Source: Spirochaetales bacterium (GTDB taxonomy: Bacteria > Spirochaetota > Spirochaetia > DAHUYW01). Taken from it: a stretch of 32,237 nucleotides of DNA. Location of the stretch: the NCBI GenBank assembly GCA_027314665.1, contig DAHVAK010000078.1, forward strand, positions 1-32,237, given 5' to 3'. Shown here one piece after another: positions 16,340-23,987 of this stretch. Each line of letters begins with the position of its first letter. Positions within the stretch are counted from its first letter, which is position 1. The position numbers were made by a program, and so were the translations under genes. The notes below the pieces were generated by a model, which ran no database searches, was not told the origin of the DNA, and was given only the letters and a program-made list of their open reading frames with translations.

Positions 16340-19300
16340 CTATTTCCCCCGCGGCGTGTCGCCCTTTTCCACGAGGGCCGGTTGCCTAGCGGGCCTACCT
16401 CCCCGCAGATAGCTCACCAGCGGATCGCTCACAAGGGGCACGACGTCGGGAAGCATGAAAGGCATGAGGTTCGCCATCACCTTCGGCATGAGGGCGGGCA
16501 TCTGCTCGCGCATGTAGTCCGGCATGGGGACCGCCTCCGCGATGCGCTCGAGCATGCGCGGCATGACCTTCGCCATCATCCCGGGCAGCAGCAGGGGAAA
16601 GAGCACCGGAAAGAGGCGCTTCATGGCTGCGAGCATGGCTCCGCCGAGCCGTCCGGCCCGCCCCAAGGCTCTCATCATCGATCCCATCCCAAGGGGCATC
16701 GCATCGAGCAGCTCGCTCCACATCGTGCCCATGAGATCCGCGAAGCCCCGCGGGGTCATGAGGGCGATCATCGCCTCGAAGGTCCGCCATTGGCTCAAGA
16801 CCTCGGGGCGCGGATCGGGGAAGGTGTATCCGAGGGCGCGACAGGCGAAGGCGGCTAGATCGTGAACGGGCATCTTCACATCCCGCTTCTCGTCGCTCAC
16901 CCGCAGCTGGAACTGACAGCAGGGGCACAGGGCGAGCACGGCGTCCGCTCCGGCGTCCACCGCCTCGTTGAGGCGCCGCGCCCCGAGGTCGTGGGCGACT
17001 TGCGGCTCCTTGATGAGGGTGAGCACCGAGCCGCAGCAGTAGCCGTTCTCCCGGTTGTGGGCCATCTCGACGAGCTGCACCCCGGGAATCGCCTTGATGA
17101 CCTCGCGCGGCGCCTCGTACACCCCCGAGGCGCGTCCGATGTGGCAGGAGTCGTGCCAGCTCACCTTCACGTTCGCCGCGGGTCTCTTGAAGCGGAACCG
17201 CCCGGCCTTGATCTGCTCGGCGACTAGCTCGCTGTAGTGCTGGGTCTTGATGCCGTAGTCGATCCCGAGCTTCTTCGCCCACTGGGGATAGACCTGGCGC
17301 CACATCATGTCGCAGGCGGGACAGGAGGTGATGACCGTGTCCGCCCCGGCGGCCCGCACCGCAGCAACGTTCTTGCGGAGGGTCTCGGCGAAGAGCTCCC
17401 ATTTGCCTGCCACCAGCATGGGAGTGCCGCAGCAGTTCTCCTTTTCCCCAAGATAGGTGAACTCCGCGCCCGCCTCGTCCAGGAGCCGCACGGCGGCGAG
17501 CCCGATGTCCTGCTCGACGTAGCTCGCGGTGCAGCCGGCGAAGTAGACCGCCTGAGCGCGAGTCCCCGGCCCGTGCCTGTCCGTGAGGTCGACAGGGAAC
17601 CACGCCGCGCGATCGCTTCGGTAGCCGGCCCAGATGTTGCCCTCCTTCTCGATGGAGGAGGCCATCACCTCGAAGGGCGGGAAGGTCATCCCCTTCTTGT
17701 CGGGAATGAGCTTTCCTCGGAGCTTCATCCACGAGGGCTCGATCGGGAGCCCCTCGGAGCAGACACGGTCGCAGAGCTCGCAGGTGGTGCAGGCGAGGAA
17801 GGAGTCCACCATGAACTGGTCCCATTTCTCCCGGCCCTCGAGGAGCTCCCGCAGCCAGTACCACTTCCCGCGCGGCGATTGGCTCTCCCAGCCCCGGCCC
17901 GCGAACTGGGTGCATTCCTCGATGCAGTACCCGCACTGGGAGCAGGCGTAGGCGTTCCAAGCCACCTCGCCCGGCACCTCGCCCTTATCCTTCGTCGCAC
18001 GCTCGCCGATGCGCGATGCAACCCCGTTCCCGAAGGGGCGGATGAGCGGCTCGAAGAGGCTCGCGAGATTGAGCGCCTTGCCGATGAGCCCCTTGCCGAT
18101 AACCTTCCCCGGATTCATGAGCGCGGTCGGATCGATCTCGCTCTTGAAGCGGCGAAGCCGCCTCACGCGCTCCCCACCGAGCACCTCTGCGGCGCGCGCG
18201 GGAAAGTAGATCCCGGTCGAGTAGGGCCGGCCCCCGTGACGCTCGGCGATCCGCACGACCGTGAGCGACAGACCGAAGACCAGATTGTAGCCGAAGCGGC
18301 GCTGATCGCTCGGGATGAAGCCGAGGATGACCGCCTCCGGCTCCCCGCCCTCCCCTGAGCGCACGATGACCCCCTCCTTCACGAGGGGCTGCCTCACCTT
18401 CCGCTCCATCTCGGAGAGCGCGGCGCCCAAGCTGCGCAGAGGAACGACCACCTCCGAAGGGACGAGCGATGGCCCCAAGCGCTTCACGACCATCAGGTTG
18501 AAGCGATGCTCCCACTCGTGCTCGGCAACGCCCTGGCTTAAGGGCTCGCCTTCGAAGGTCCGAACCAGAGCGGGCACCGCGGAGCGCACCGCTCCCGCGT
18601 CGCGCTCGCGGAAGGCAAGGATGACGACGTACTTCTCCGGGAGAGCGACCCTTTCCTCGACAGGATGGCCGCCGTGCTCGCGCAGGGGCGACTGATTGCG
18701 GAGAGCGGCCATGCGCGGATTGATGAAGTGAAGCGACCAGATCGGAAGGCCCGAGGCGACCAGCGCCTCGACGGCCCCCTGCAGCTTCCCAGCATCGGCG
18801 AAGGCGAGCGCCATCACCTCGTGCCGGGAGAGCGGCTGCACCTTCAAGGTGACCCGGGCGATCAGACCCGTGATGCCCTCGGCATCGGAAAGGAGCTCGA
18901 GCTCCTCCCCTCGAAACTCCCACGGGTCGCCGTTCGGAAGCACGACCCTCGCGGAGACCACATTGTCGCGAAACCACCCGTACTCGTAGGAACCGAGCCC
19001 CGCTCCCCCTTGCGCAAGCCACCCCCCCACCGTCGAGCCGGGGGCGCTCGTCGGATAGAGCCTGAGCGCGAGGCCGTGAGGCGCGAGGGCTTCCTCGAGC
19101 TTCTTCCAGGTGATGCCCGGCTCGACCGTGACGGTTTGCCCCGCAGGATCGACCGAGAGGAGACGCCTCATGCGCGTGAAGTCGACGACGAGTCCCCGCT
19201 TCACCGGCACGGCGCCTCCGTAGCCGGAGGTGGCTTTGCCCCGAGGCGTGAGCGGAATCCGGTTCGCGAGAGACCACTGCACGAGCGATGCGAGCTCCTC

Positions 19301-19477
19301 CTCGCTTTCCGGCTGGACCACTCCATCGGGGGTGGCATCGCCGACAAATGGGTGCACGAGCGACGGCATGGCGGCGACGTCGTGAGCGTACAGGCGCCGC
19401 TCGGTCTTGCGGAAGTTGACCCGCGGTCCGAAGAGCTGCTGCAGGCTCTCGGCGGCGGTTGGGGATAGGGTCACCAT
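16340..19477 (-). CDS. FAD-linked oxidase fused to a [4Fe-4S]/CCG iron-sulfur protein, with a Met/Pro-rich tail
   Basis: A 1045-residue fusion. Residues about 50-480 are a GlcD-type FAD oxidase (LTPRGKATSGYGGAVPVKRG, then STVGGWLAQGGAGLGSYEYG). Residues about 508-575 hold two ferredoxin-type clusters: CSQCGYCIEEC and CTTCELCDRVC. Two heterodisulfide-reductase-like CCG domains follow: AGCTASY...NCCGTPM...CPAC (about 643-715), and DSCHIG...YCCGSVL...CPCC (about 773-852). The last ~155 residues are unusual: methionine- and proline-rich amphipathic stretches such as MPALMPKVMANLMPFMLP. Relatives oxidise 2-hydroxy acids (lactate, glycolate) or similar compounds and pass electrons to quinone. The ATG at 19477 follows GGAGG and lies two bases after the PadR stop, so the two are co-translated. 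The substrate is unknown. Confidence 0.9.
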   Translation of the reverse strand: MVTLSPTAAESLQQLFGPRVNFRKTERRLYAHDVAAMPSLVHPFVGDATPDGVVQPESEEELASLVQWSLANRIPLTPRGKATSGYGGAVPVKRGLVVDFTRMRRLLSVDPAGQTVTVEPGITWKKLEEALAPHGLALRLYPTSAPGSTVGGWLAQGGAGLGSYEYGWFRDNVVSARVVLPNGDPWEFRGEELELLSDAEGITGLIARVTLKVQPLSRHEVMALAFADAGKLQGAVEALVASGLPIWSLHFINPRMAALRNQSPLREHGGHPVEERVALPEKYVVILAFRERDAGAVRSAVPALVRTFEGEPLSQGVAEHEWEHRFNLMVVKRLGPSLVPSEVVVPLRSLGAALSEMERKVRQPLVKEGVIVRSGEGGEPEAVILGFIPSDQRRFGYNLVFGLSLTVVRIAERHGGRPYSTGIYFPARAAEVLGGERVRRLRRFKSEIDPTALMNPGKVIGKGLIGKALNLASLFEPLIRPFGNGVASRIGERATKDKGEVPGEVAWNAYACSQCGYCIEECTQFAGRGWESQSPRGKWYWLRELLEGREKWDQFMVDSFLACTTCELCDRVCSEGLPIEPSWMKLRGKLIPDKKGMTFPPFEVMASSIEKEGNIWAGYRSDRAAWFPVDLTDRHGPGTRAQAVYFAGCTASYVEQDIGLAAVRLLDEAGAEFTYLGEKENCCGTPMLVAGKWELFAETLRKNVAAVRAAGADTVITSCPACDMMWRQVYPQWAKKLGIDYGIKTQHYSELVAEQIKAGRFRFKRPAANVKVSWHDSCHIGRASGVYEAPREVIKAIPGVQLVEMAHNRENGYCCGSVLTLIKEPQVAHDLGARRLNEAVDAGADAVLALCPCCQFQLRVSDEKRDVKMPVHDLAAFACRALGYTFPDPRPEVLSQWRTFEAMIALMTPRGFADLMGTMWSELLDAMPLGMGSMMRALGRAGRLGGAMLAAMKRLFPVLFPLLLPGMMAKVMPRMLERIAEAVPMPDYMREQMPALMPKVMANLMPFMLPDVVPLVSDPLVSYLRGGRPARQPALVEKGDTPRGK

Positions 19478-19479
19478 TT

Positions 19480-20094
19480 TCAGCTCCTCCGTTTCCTCGT
19501 TTGCGGGGAACGCGTCCCCCGTTTCTTCGAGGAGGTGAACGACGCCCAGCCCCTGTCCCGGATCTCATTCACGAGGCTTCGGAGCCAGCGCAATTCGCCC
19601 TCGAGATATCCTCTTCGATGATCGAAAATAGCCCGAACCAGGCCCGGTGCCGGCTCCCGGGAGCAGTCGCTCTCCCAGGCCTTCCTGCACTCTTCGAGCT
19701 GAGCCTCCACGACACGGATGCGGGCTTGCAGCAAGGCCAGGGACTGCTTGGCGCGCAGACCCTCGATGTATCCCATCGCCGAAAGCACCGTGTCGAATTG
19801 GAACAGGACGCGCTGGGAGGCCATGCCCTCGTCCTCGAGCATGCGCGCGAGGGCCTCTCTGCCCTCCTTCGTGATGGCGTAGACCGTGCGGGGCGGAGCG
19901 CTGCTCTCGGCCTCTTTCTTGGCCGAAACCAGGCCTTGTCCCTCAAGTCGTCGCAGAACCGCGTAGATCTGGGGAGTGCTCATGCTCGTGCAGTGCGCGA
20001 GATGCCCTTTGTCGAGGAATCGCCGCAGGTCATAGCCGTGAGCAGGCCGATCGCCAACCAAGGAGAGCACCAAAAAATCGTGCGCAGAAGCCAC
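19480..20094 (-). CDS. PadR-family transcriptional regulator
   Basis: A 204-residue repressor-type protein with an N-terminal winged helix (FLVLSLVGDRPAHGYDLRRF, then STPQIYAVLRRLEGQGLVSA, then RTVYAITKEGREAL) and a C-terminal helical dimerisation half (near residues 100-190). GTG at 20094 is chosen: it has GGAG about ten bases upstream and gives MASAHDFLVLSL, while an in-frame TTG at 20130 has no ribosome site. The tail is basic (KKRGTRSPQTRKRRS). It is the first gene of a run with the FAD/iron-sulfur protein two bases downstream, so it probably controls itself and that operon in response to a small aromatic or other ligand. Confidence 0.88.
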   Translation of the reverse strand: MASAHDFLVLSLVGDRPAHGYDLRRFLDKGHLAHCTSMSTPQIYAVLRRLEGQGLVSAKKEAESSAPPRTVYAITKEGREALARMLEDEGMASQRVLFQFDTVLSAMGYIEGLRAKQSLALLQARIRVVEAQLEECRKAWESDCSREPAPGLVRAIFDHRRGYLEGELRWLRSLVNEIRDRGWASFTSSKKRGTRSPQTRKRRS

Positions 20095-20123
20095 GTCCCC
20101 CACTTCTCCTGACTGTAGTCGAA

Positions 20124-20155
20124 TATGCAACTGTTAGTTATTTAAGACATGCATA
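20124..20155 (-). promoter_or_regulatory. Candidate PadR operator
   Basis: TATGCA at 20124-20129 and TGCATA at 20150-20155 form a perfect 6-bp inverted repeat separated by 20 AT-rich bases, directly upstream of the padR start. Such an AT-rich patch in very GC-rich surroundings is where a promoter and operator would be expected. The function is inferred. Confidence 0.35.
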
Positions 20156-20162
20156 GCCTAAA

Positions 20163-20196
20163 CCCCGGAAACCCCGCTGTCAAGCAGAAGCGGCGG
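20163..20196 (-). terminator. Candidate hairpin downstream of hemY
   Basis: AACCCCGC at about 20167-20174 can pair with GCGGGGCTT at about 20188-20196. It lies in the gap between the 3' end of hemY (20352) and padR (20094), both on the minus strand. No strong U run follows, so intrinsic termination is uncertain. Nothing else was seen between 20197 and 20351. Confidence 0.3.
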
Positions 20197-20351
20197 GGCT
20201 TCGAAGCCTCATCGCGGAGTTGTCGGCCGGGGTGCGGATCCTGTCCTCTCCGCGCCCTGCGGCACCGCGAGGGTCGGCGCCCGGCTCTGCCCCAACCGCC
20301 GCGGCCCTGCCGTCACGCCTGGCGCCCGGCTCCCGCGCCCGGGCCGCGCTC

Positions 20352-21776
20352 TCACCCCGCGAGGATTCGCTCGGCGGCGAGCTGCGCCTCGTGGATGCAG
20401 TCTCCGATTCCGATCCCCCGGTAGGAGCTGCCCACAAGCTGCAGGGAGGGGCGCGCCGCAAGGTGTTCCTCGAGCGCCGCCATTCGCTCGAGATGGCCGA
20501 CCGTGTACTGCGGCATCCCCTTCGGCCAGCGGTAGATGCGCACGAGCTCCGGCTCCGCCGAAAGCCCGAGGATCGCCTCGAGCTCCTCGAGCACGGTCTG
20601 CGTGAGGCAGGCGTCATCGAGCTCGCCGACGAGCTCCTGGTGATGCCCCCCTCCCACAAAGCAGCGAAGGAGAAGCCGCTCCGCGGGGGCGCGGTCGGAC
20701 CACTTGATGGAGCTGTAGGTCGCGGCGTTGATCCTCCTGCCCTCCGTGCGCGGGACGAGAAAGCCGAAGCCCGCAAGCGGGGCGCGGATATCCCCGCGCC
20801 GGAAGGCGAGCGAGATCGTGGCGACGGAGGTCCATCGGATCCGAGTGAGCTGGGCGGCAAGCTCGCCGTCGAAACCGCGCACGAGGGCCGCCGACTCGTG
20901 GGCGGGGGTGGCGAGGATGACCCGATCGGCCTCGAGGCTCTCGCCGCTCGCGAGGGTGAGGGCGTACCCTTCCCCTCGCGGCTCGATCGAGACGACGGCG
21001 GAATCGCGGCGAATCGCATCGCTTCCGAGAAACTCCGCGCAGGCCGCGGGAAGGGCCCCCATTCCCCCCTTGAAGCTCATGAAGTAGGTCATCGCCGCTC
21101 TCCCGGGCTCGGCGTGCTCCCGCGCGGGCCTCGAGCGGCTCCGCTCCCTCATGCCGGCGAGCATCCCGCGAATGAGGCTTCCGCTCTGCTGCTCGAGCTG
21201 TGCGAAGCGCGGGAAGGTGGCAAGCAGGCTCATCTCGCTGGGGTCCGAGGTGTGGATGCCGGCGACGAGGGGCTCGGCGATCTTTTCGAGACACTCCCTG
21301 CCGAGCCTTCGCGTGACGAAGCCCGCGAGACTCTCGTCGCCTCCCCCTCTGCGGGCAGGAATGAAGAGCTCCCTGCCCATCCGGAGCTTGCCCGGCCAGG
21401 TGATGAGCCGCGAAAGGGCTATCGGCCAGAAGGCGGTCGGCACCATGAGCATCACCCCTTCGGGCAGAGGGTGGAGGCGCCCGCGCGAGCAAATGAAGGT
21501 TCCCTTGAAGCGGTCGTTGGACGGGAGCATCTCGGCTCCGAGCCCGAGGCTCTCGGCGAGGCGCACGGTCCAGACCTTCTCGGGGAGAAAGCTATCGGGA
21601 CCGCCTTCGACTAGATAGCCGCCCTCCCGATCACTCACGATCTTTCCCCCGATGCGATCCTTCCCCTCAAGGAGCAGCACCTCGATGCTCCTCCCCCTCG
21701 CGGCGGCGCCGGCCTTCAGGTGCACCCCCGCAGCGAGCCCGGCGATCCCTGCGCCGACGATGACGACCCTCGGCAT
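20352..21776 (-). CDS. hemY: HemY-type protoporphyrinogen/coproporphyrinogen oxidase
   Basis: A 474-residue FAD amine-oxidase-fold enzyme that oxidises porphyrinogens to porphyrins in heme synthesis. The N-terminal dinucleotide fold is VVIVGAGIAGLAAGVHLKAG (residues 4-23), with LLEGKDRIGGKIVSD next. The family segments GGYLVEGGPDSFLPEK, EPLVAGIHTSDPSEMSLLAT and the C-terminal FAD contact LVGSSYRGIGIGDCIHEAQL are all present. HemY enzymes normally use oxygen as acceptor, implying at least some oxygen exposure. It starts 18 bases after the radical SAM gene, and the two form an operon. Whether the substrate is coproporphyrinogen III or protoporphyrinogen IX cannot be decided from sequence. Confidence 0.92.
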   Translation of the reverse strand: MPRVVIVGAGIAGLAAGVHLKAGAAARGRSIEVLLLEGKDRIGGKIVSDREGGYLVEGGPDSFLPEKVWTVRLAESLGLGAEMLPSNDRFKGTFICSRGRLHPLPEGVMLMVPTAFWPIALSRLITWPGKLRMGRELFIPARRGGGDESLAGFVTRRLGRECLEKIAEPLVAGIHTSDPSEMSLLATFPRFAQLEQQSGSLIRGMLAGMRERSRSRPAREHAEPGRAAMTYFMSFKGGMGALPAACAEFLGSDAIRRDSAVVSIEPRGEGYALTLASGESLEADRVILATPAHESAALVRGFDGELAAQLTRIRWTSVATISLAFRRGDIRAPLAGFGFLVPRTEGRRINAATYSSIKWSDRAPAERLLLRCFVGGGHHQELVGELDDACLTQTVLEELEAILGLSAEPELVRIYRWPKGMPQYTVGHLERMAALEEHLAARPSLQLVGSSYRGIGIGDCIHEAQLAAERILAG

Positions 21777-21794
21777 TCCTATCCTCCTGCCGCG

Positions 21795-22910
21795 TCAGTC
21801 GCGAAAGAGGATCGTGGGATAGGGGCAGAGCTCGTCGCTTTCCAGAGGATCGCCGCTTGCCGCGTAGGCCCGCGCGCGCGAGCCGCCGCAGATGAGGCGA
21901 TAGGGGCAGCGACCGCACTTCCCTTTCAGCGCCTCAGGGTCGCGCAGGGCGAGGAAGGGCTCCCCGGCCCGGTAGGTCTCCGTCAGACGGCTTGTGCGGA
22001 TATTCCCGCAGGCGATGGGCAGGAAGCCGCTGGGGAAAATCTCGCCCATGTGGGAGACGAAGACGATCCCGTTACCGTCGCGCACGCCAAGCCCCCGTCC
22101 GAAGGGCGAGCCGAGGAAGGCCTCGTCGCTCAGGCCCCGGGAGTGCATGCGCTGGTAGGAAAGACGCCGGACGTGATGGGCTTCGGTCGTCTTGATGATG
22201 AAGGGGGTCGCCCGCGACTCGCTCAGCTCGCACAGCCAGGTGAGCAGCCCCTCGCTCTGACCCGGCGAGATCTCCGTGAGCGAGCGCCCGCGCCCGGTTG
22301 CCACGAGAAAGAAGAGGGCCCATCGCCCGACGGGCAGAGTGGCAAGGAGGTTGTAGATGGAGGGGAGGTCCTCCGCCGTGGCGCCGGTCACCATCGTGTT
22401 GATCTGAAGCGGGATCGCGAGGGAGCCCGCCGCGAGAATTGCGGCGATAGTCCGTTCGAAGGTCCCCGGCACGCCCCGGAAGCTGTCGTGGCGACCCGCC
22501 TCCGATCCGTCGAGGCTCAAGGCGAGGCTGCTCACTCCCGCCTCCTTCAGGCGCTTGAGGACGCTCTCCGTGAGGCGGGATGTCGCCGCAGGGGTCACCG
22601 AGACCTCGATCCCCATGCTCCGCGCCTCGGCAATCAACTCGTAGAGGTCCGGTCGCTTGAGGGGATCACCCCCGGTGAGAACGAGGTGAGGGGGACGCTC
22701 CTCGTCGAAGGCGCGAATCTCGCGCAGCAGCGCGCGCCCCTCATCCGCAGAAAGCTCGAGGGGATCCGGCAGGGGATTGGCCTCGGCGCGGCAATGGATG
22801 CAGGCGAGGTCGCATGAGCGCGTCATCTCCCAATACACGAGCATCGGGGCCCGGTCGTAGACGAATCGCGAAGAGTAGGGCTGTAGGATCGCAGCTTGGC
22901 TGTCAGGCAT
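21795..22910 (-). CDS. Radical SAM/SPASM protein, TIGR04053-like
   Basis: A 371-residue radical SAM enzyme. The ATG at 22910 (MPDSQAAILQPYSSRFVYDR) is preferred because GGAG lies seven bases upstream and longer in-frame starts would run into the divergent deaminase gene. The SAM cluster motif is CDLACIHC (near residues 41-48), LTGGDP follows, and the C-terminal SPASM cluster reads CGRCPYRLICGGSRARAYA, then ELCPYP. The overall pattern matches the TIGR04053 family, which resembles heme-modifying radical SAM enzymes (AhbC, AhbD, NirJ). The co-transcribed HemY supports a tetrapyrrole or heme role, but the reaction is unknown. Confidence 0.88.
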   Translation of the reverse strand: MPDSQAAILQPYSSRFVYDRAPMLVYWEMTRSCDLACIHCRAEANPLPDPLELSADEGRALLREIRAFDEERPPHLVLTGGDPLKRPDLYELIAEARSMGIEVSVTPAATSRLTESVLKRLKEAGVSSLALSLDGSEAGRHDSFRGVPGTFERTIAAILAAGSLAIPLQINTMVTGATAEDLPSIYNLLATLPVGRWALFFLVATGRGRSLTEISPGQSEGLLTWLCELSESRATPFIIKTTEAHHVRRLSYQRMHSRGLSDEAFLGSPFGRGLGVRDGNGIVFVSHMGEIFPSGFLPIACGNIRTSRLTETYRAGEPFLALRDPEALKGKCGRCPYRLICGGSRARAYAASGDPLESDELCPYPTILFRD

Positions 22911-23023
22911 TTCAAGGCTCCACGTGCGGGGAGGGAGGTCCGCGAGGGCGGCGTATCCCGGCTCGACGCGCAACTGTAGCCCGCCGGATGCGTCAGGGTC
23001 AAGGAGAGGCGCCCGCCAGGAGC

Positions 23024-23053
23024 TTGCTTCGCCGGCGCGCCTGCGCGTAAGAT
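23024..23053 (+). promoter_or_regulatory. Candidate promoter of the deaminase-ridA-patB operon
   Basis: TTGCTT at 23024-23029 and TAAGAT at 23048-23053, 18 bases apart, lie 27 bases before the deaminase start in the divergent gap with the radical SAM gene. The spacing is acceptable and both hexamers are imperfect. Confidence 0.35.
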
Positions 23054-23079
23054 GGACCCATCCTGGTGCGGAGGCGGTG

Positions 23080-23571
23080 ATGGCGGAAGTGGGATATCGG
23101 CGTCCCTCGTGGGATGAGTACTTCGTGGAGGTTGCCGACGCGATCTCCAAGCGGGCCACCTGCGACAGGGGCAGAAGCGGCTGCGTCATCGCGCGCGAGC
23201 GCCAGATCCTCGTCACCGGCTACGTCGGCTCTCCGCAGGGGCTTCCGCACTGCGACGAGGTGGGCCATCAGATGCGGAAGGTCATCCACGAGGACGGCCA
23301 GATGTCGCAGCACTGCGTGCGCACGGTTCACGCCGAGCAGAACGCCATCTGTCAGGCGGCAAAGCGCGGGATCAGCATCGAAGGGGCGACTCTCTACTGC
23401 CGGATGACCCCCTGTCGAACCTGCGCGATGCTCCTCATCAACTGTGGTATTCGCCGAGTGGTCTGCGAGCGCAAGTACCACGCGGGAGCCGAGTCGGAGG
23501 AGCTGTTCCGCCTCGCCGGGATCGCCCTCGAATATCGAAGCGAAGAGCTCGAGACCTACACCAATCAGTGA
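23080..23571 (+). CDS. dCMP deaminase family protein (ComEB-like)
   Basis: A 163-residue zinc deaminase that would convert dCMP to dUMP on the route to dTTP. The ATG at 23080 gives MAEVGYRRPSWDEYFVEVAD and follows GGAGG by five bases. The zinc site is complete: HAEQNAI (near residues 86-92; H ligand and E proton shuttle) and PCRTCAMLLINCGI (near 110-123; two C ligands). The segment RSGCVIARERQILVTGYVG and the insert with HCDEVGHQM are typical of the dCMP rather than the cytidine deaminases. It is 21 bases from ridA, but there is no obvious pathway link. Confidence 0.9.
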   Translation: MAEVGYRRPSWDEYFVEVADAISKRATCDRGRSGCVIARERQILVTGYVGSPQGLPHCDEVGHQMRKVIHEDGQMSQHCVRTVHAEQNAICQAAKRGISIEGATLYCRMTPCRTCAMLLINCGIRRVVCERKYHAGAESEELFRLAGIALEYRSEELETYTNQ

Positions 23572-23592
23572 GAACAGCAAGAAGGAGCCATC

Positions 23593-23976
23593 ATGAAAAG
23601 GATAATCCAGACAGCGAACGCCCCCGAGGCCATCGGACCCTACTCGCAGGGGGTCGCGGCCGGCGGGCTTCTGTTCATATCGGGCCAGCTCGGAATTGAG
23701 CCGAAATCCGGACAGCTCGCGGCGGGCGTCGAGGCGCAGGCGCGCCGCTCGCTAGAAAATCTCAAGGCCATTCTCGCGGAGGCGGGCCTCACGACAGCAG
23801 ACGTCGTGCGCACCGGCATCTTCCTGCGGGACCTGCACAACTTTCAGAAGATCAACTCGATCTACGCCGAGTACTTCGCGGCGGACTTTCCCGCGCGCTC
23901 CACCGTCGAGGTGAGCGGGCTTCCCCGCGATGCCGAGGTGGAGATCGAGGCCGTCGCGCTTCTGAAGACCGAGTAG
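23593..23976 (+). CDS. ridA: RidA family enamine/imine deaminase
   Basis: A 127-residue protein of the RidA/YjgF family, which forms trimers that hydrolyse reactive enamines such as 2-aminoacrylate left by PLP enzymes. The signature features are IGPYSQGVAAGGLLFISGQL near the start and the active-site arginine in PARSTVEVSGLPRDAEVEIE (near residues 101-120). AAGG upstream of the ATG is strong (AAGAAGGAGCC). The next gene, 11 bases away, is a C-S lyase whose chemistry releases exactly this kind of intermediate, so the pairing makes sense. Confidence 0.95.
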   Translation: MKRIIQTANAPEAIGPYSQGVAAGGLLFISGQLGIEPKSGQLAAGVEAQARRSLENLKAILAEAGLTTADVVRTGIFLRDLHNFQKINSIYAEYFAADFPARSTVEVSGLPRDAEVEIEAVALLKTE

Positions 23977-23987
23977 GGCGAGAAGAG

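Noticed and set aside
17985-19568. A 527-codon minus-strand frame overlapping the FAD/Fe-S gene in another frame
   Set aside because: Arginine- and glycine-rich off-frame translation typical of GC-rich genes; the real frame has all FAD and cysteine motifs.
20220-21614. A 464-codon plus-strand frame opposite hemY
   Set aside because: It mirrors the codon bias of hemY and is low-complexity in residues; no start signal.
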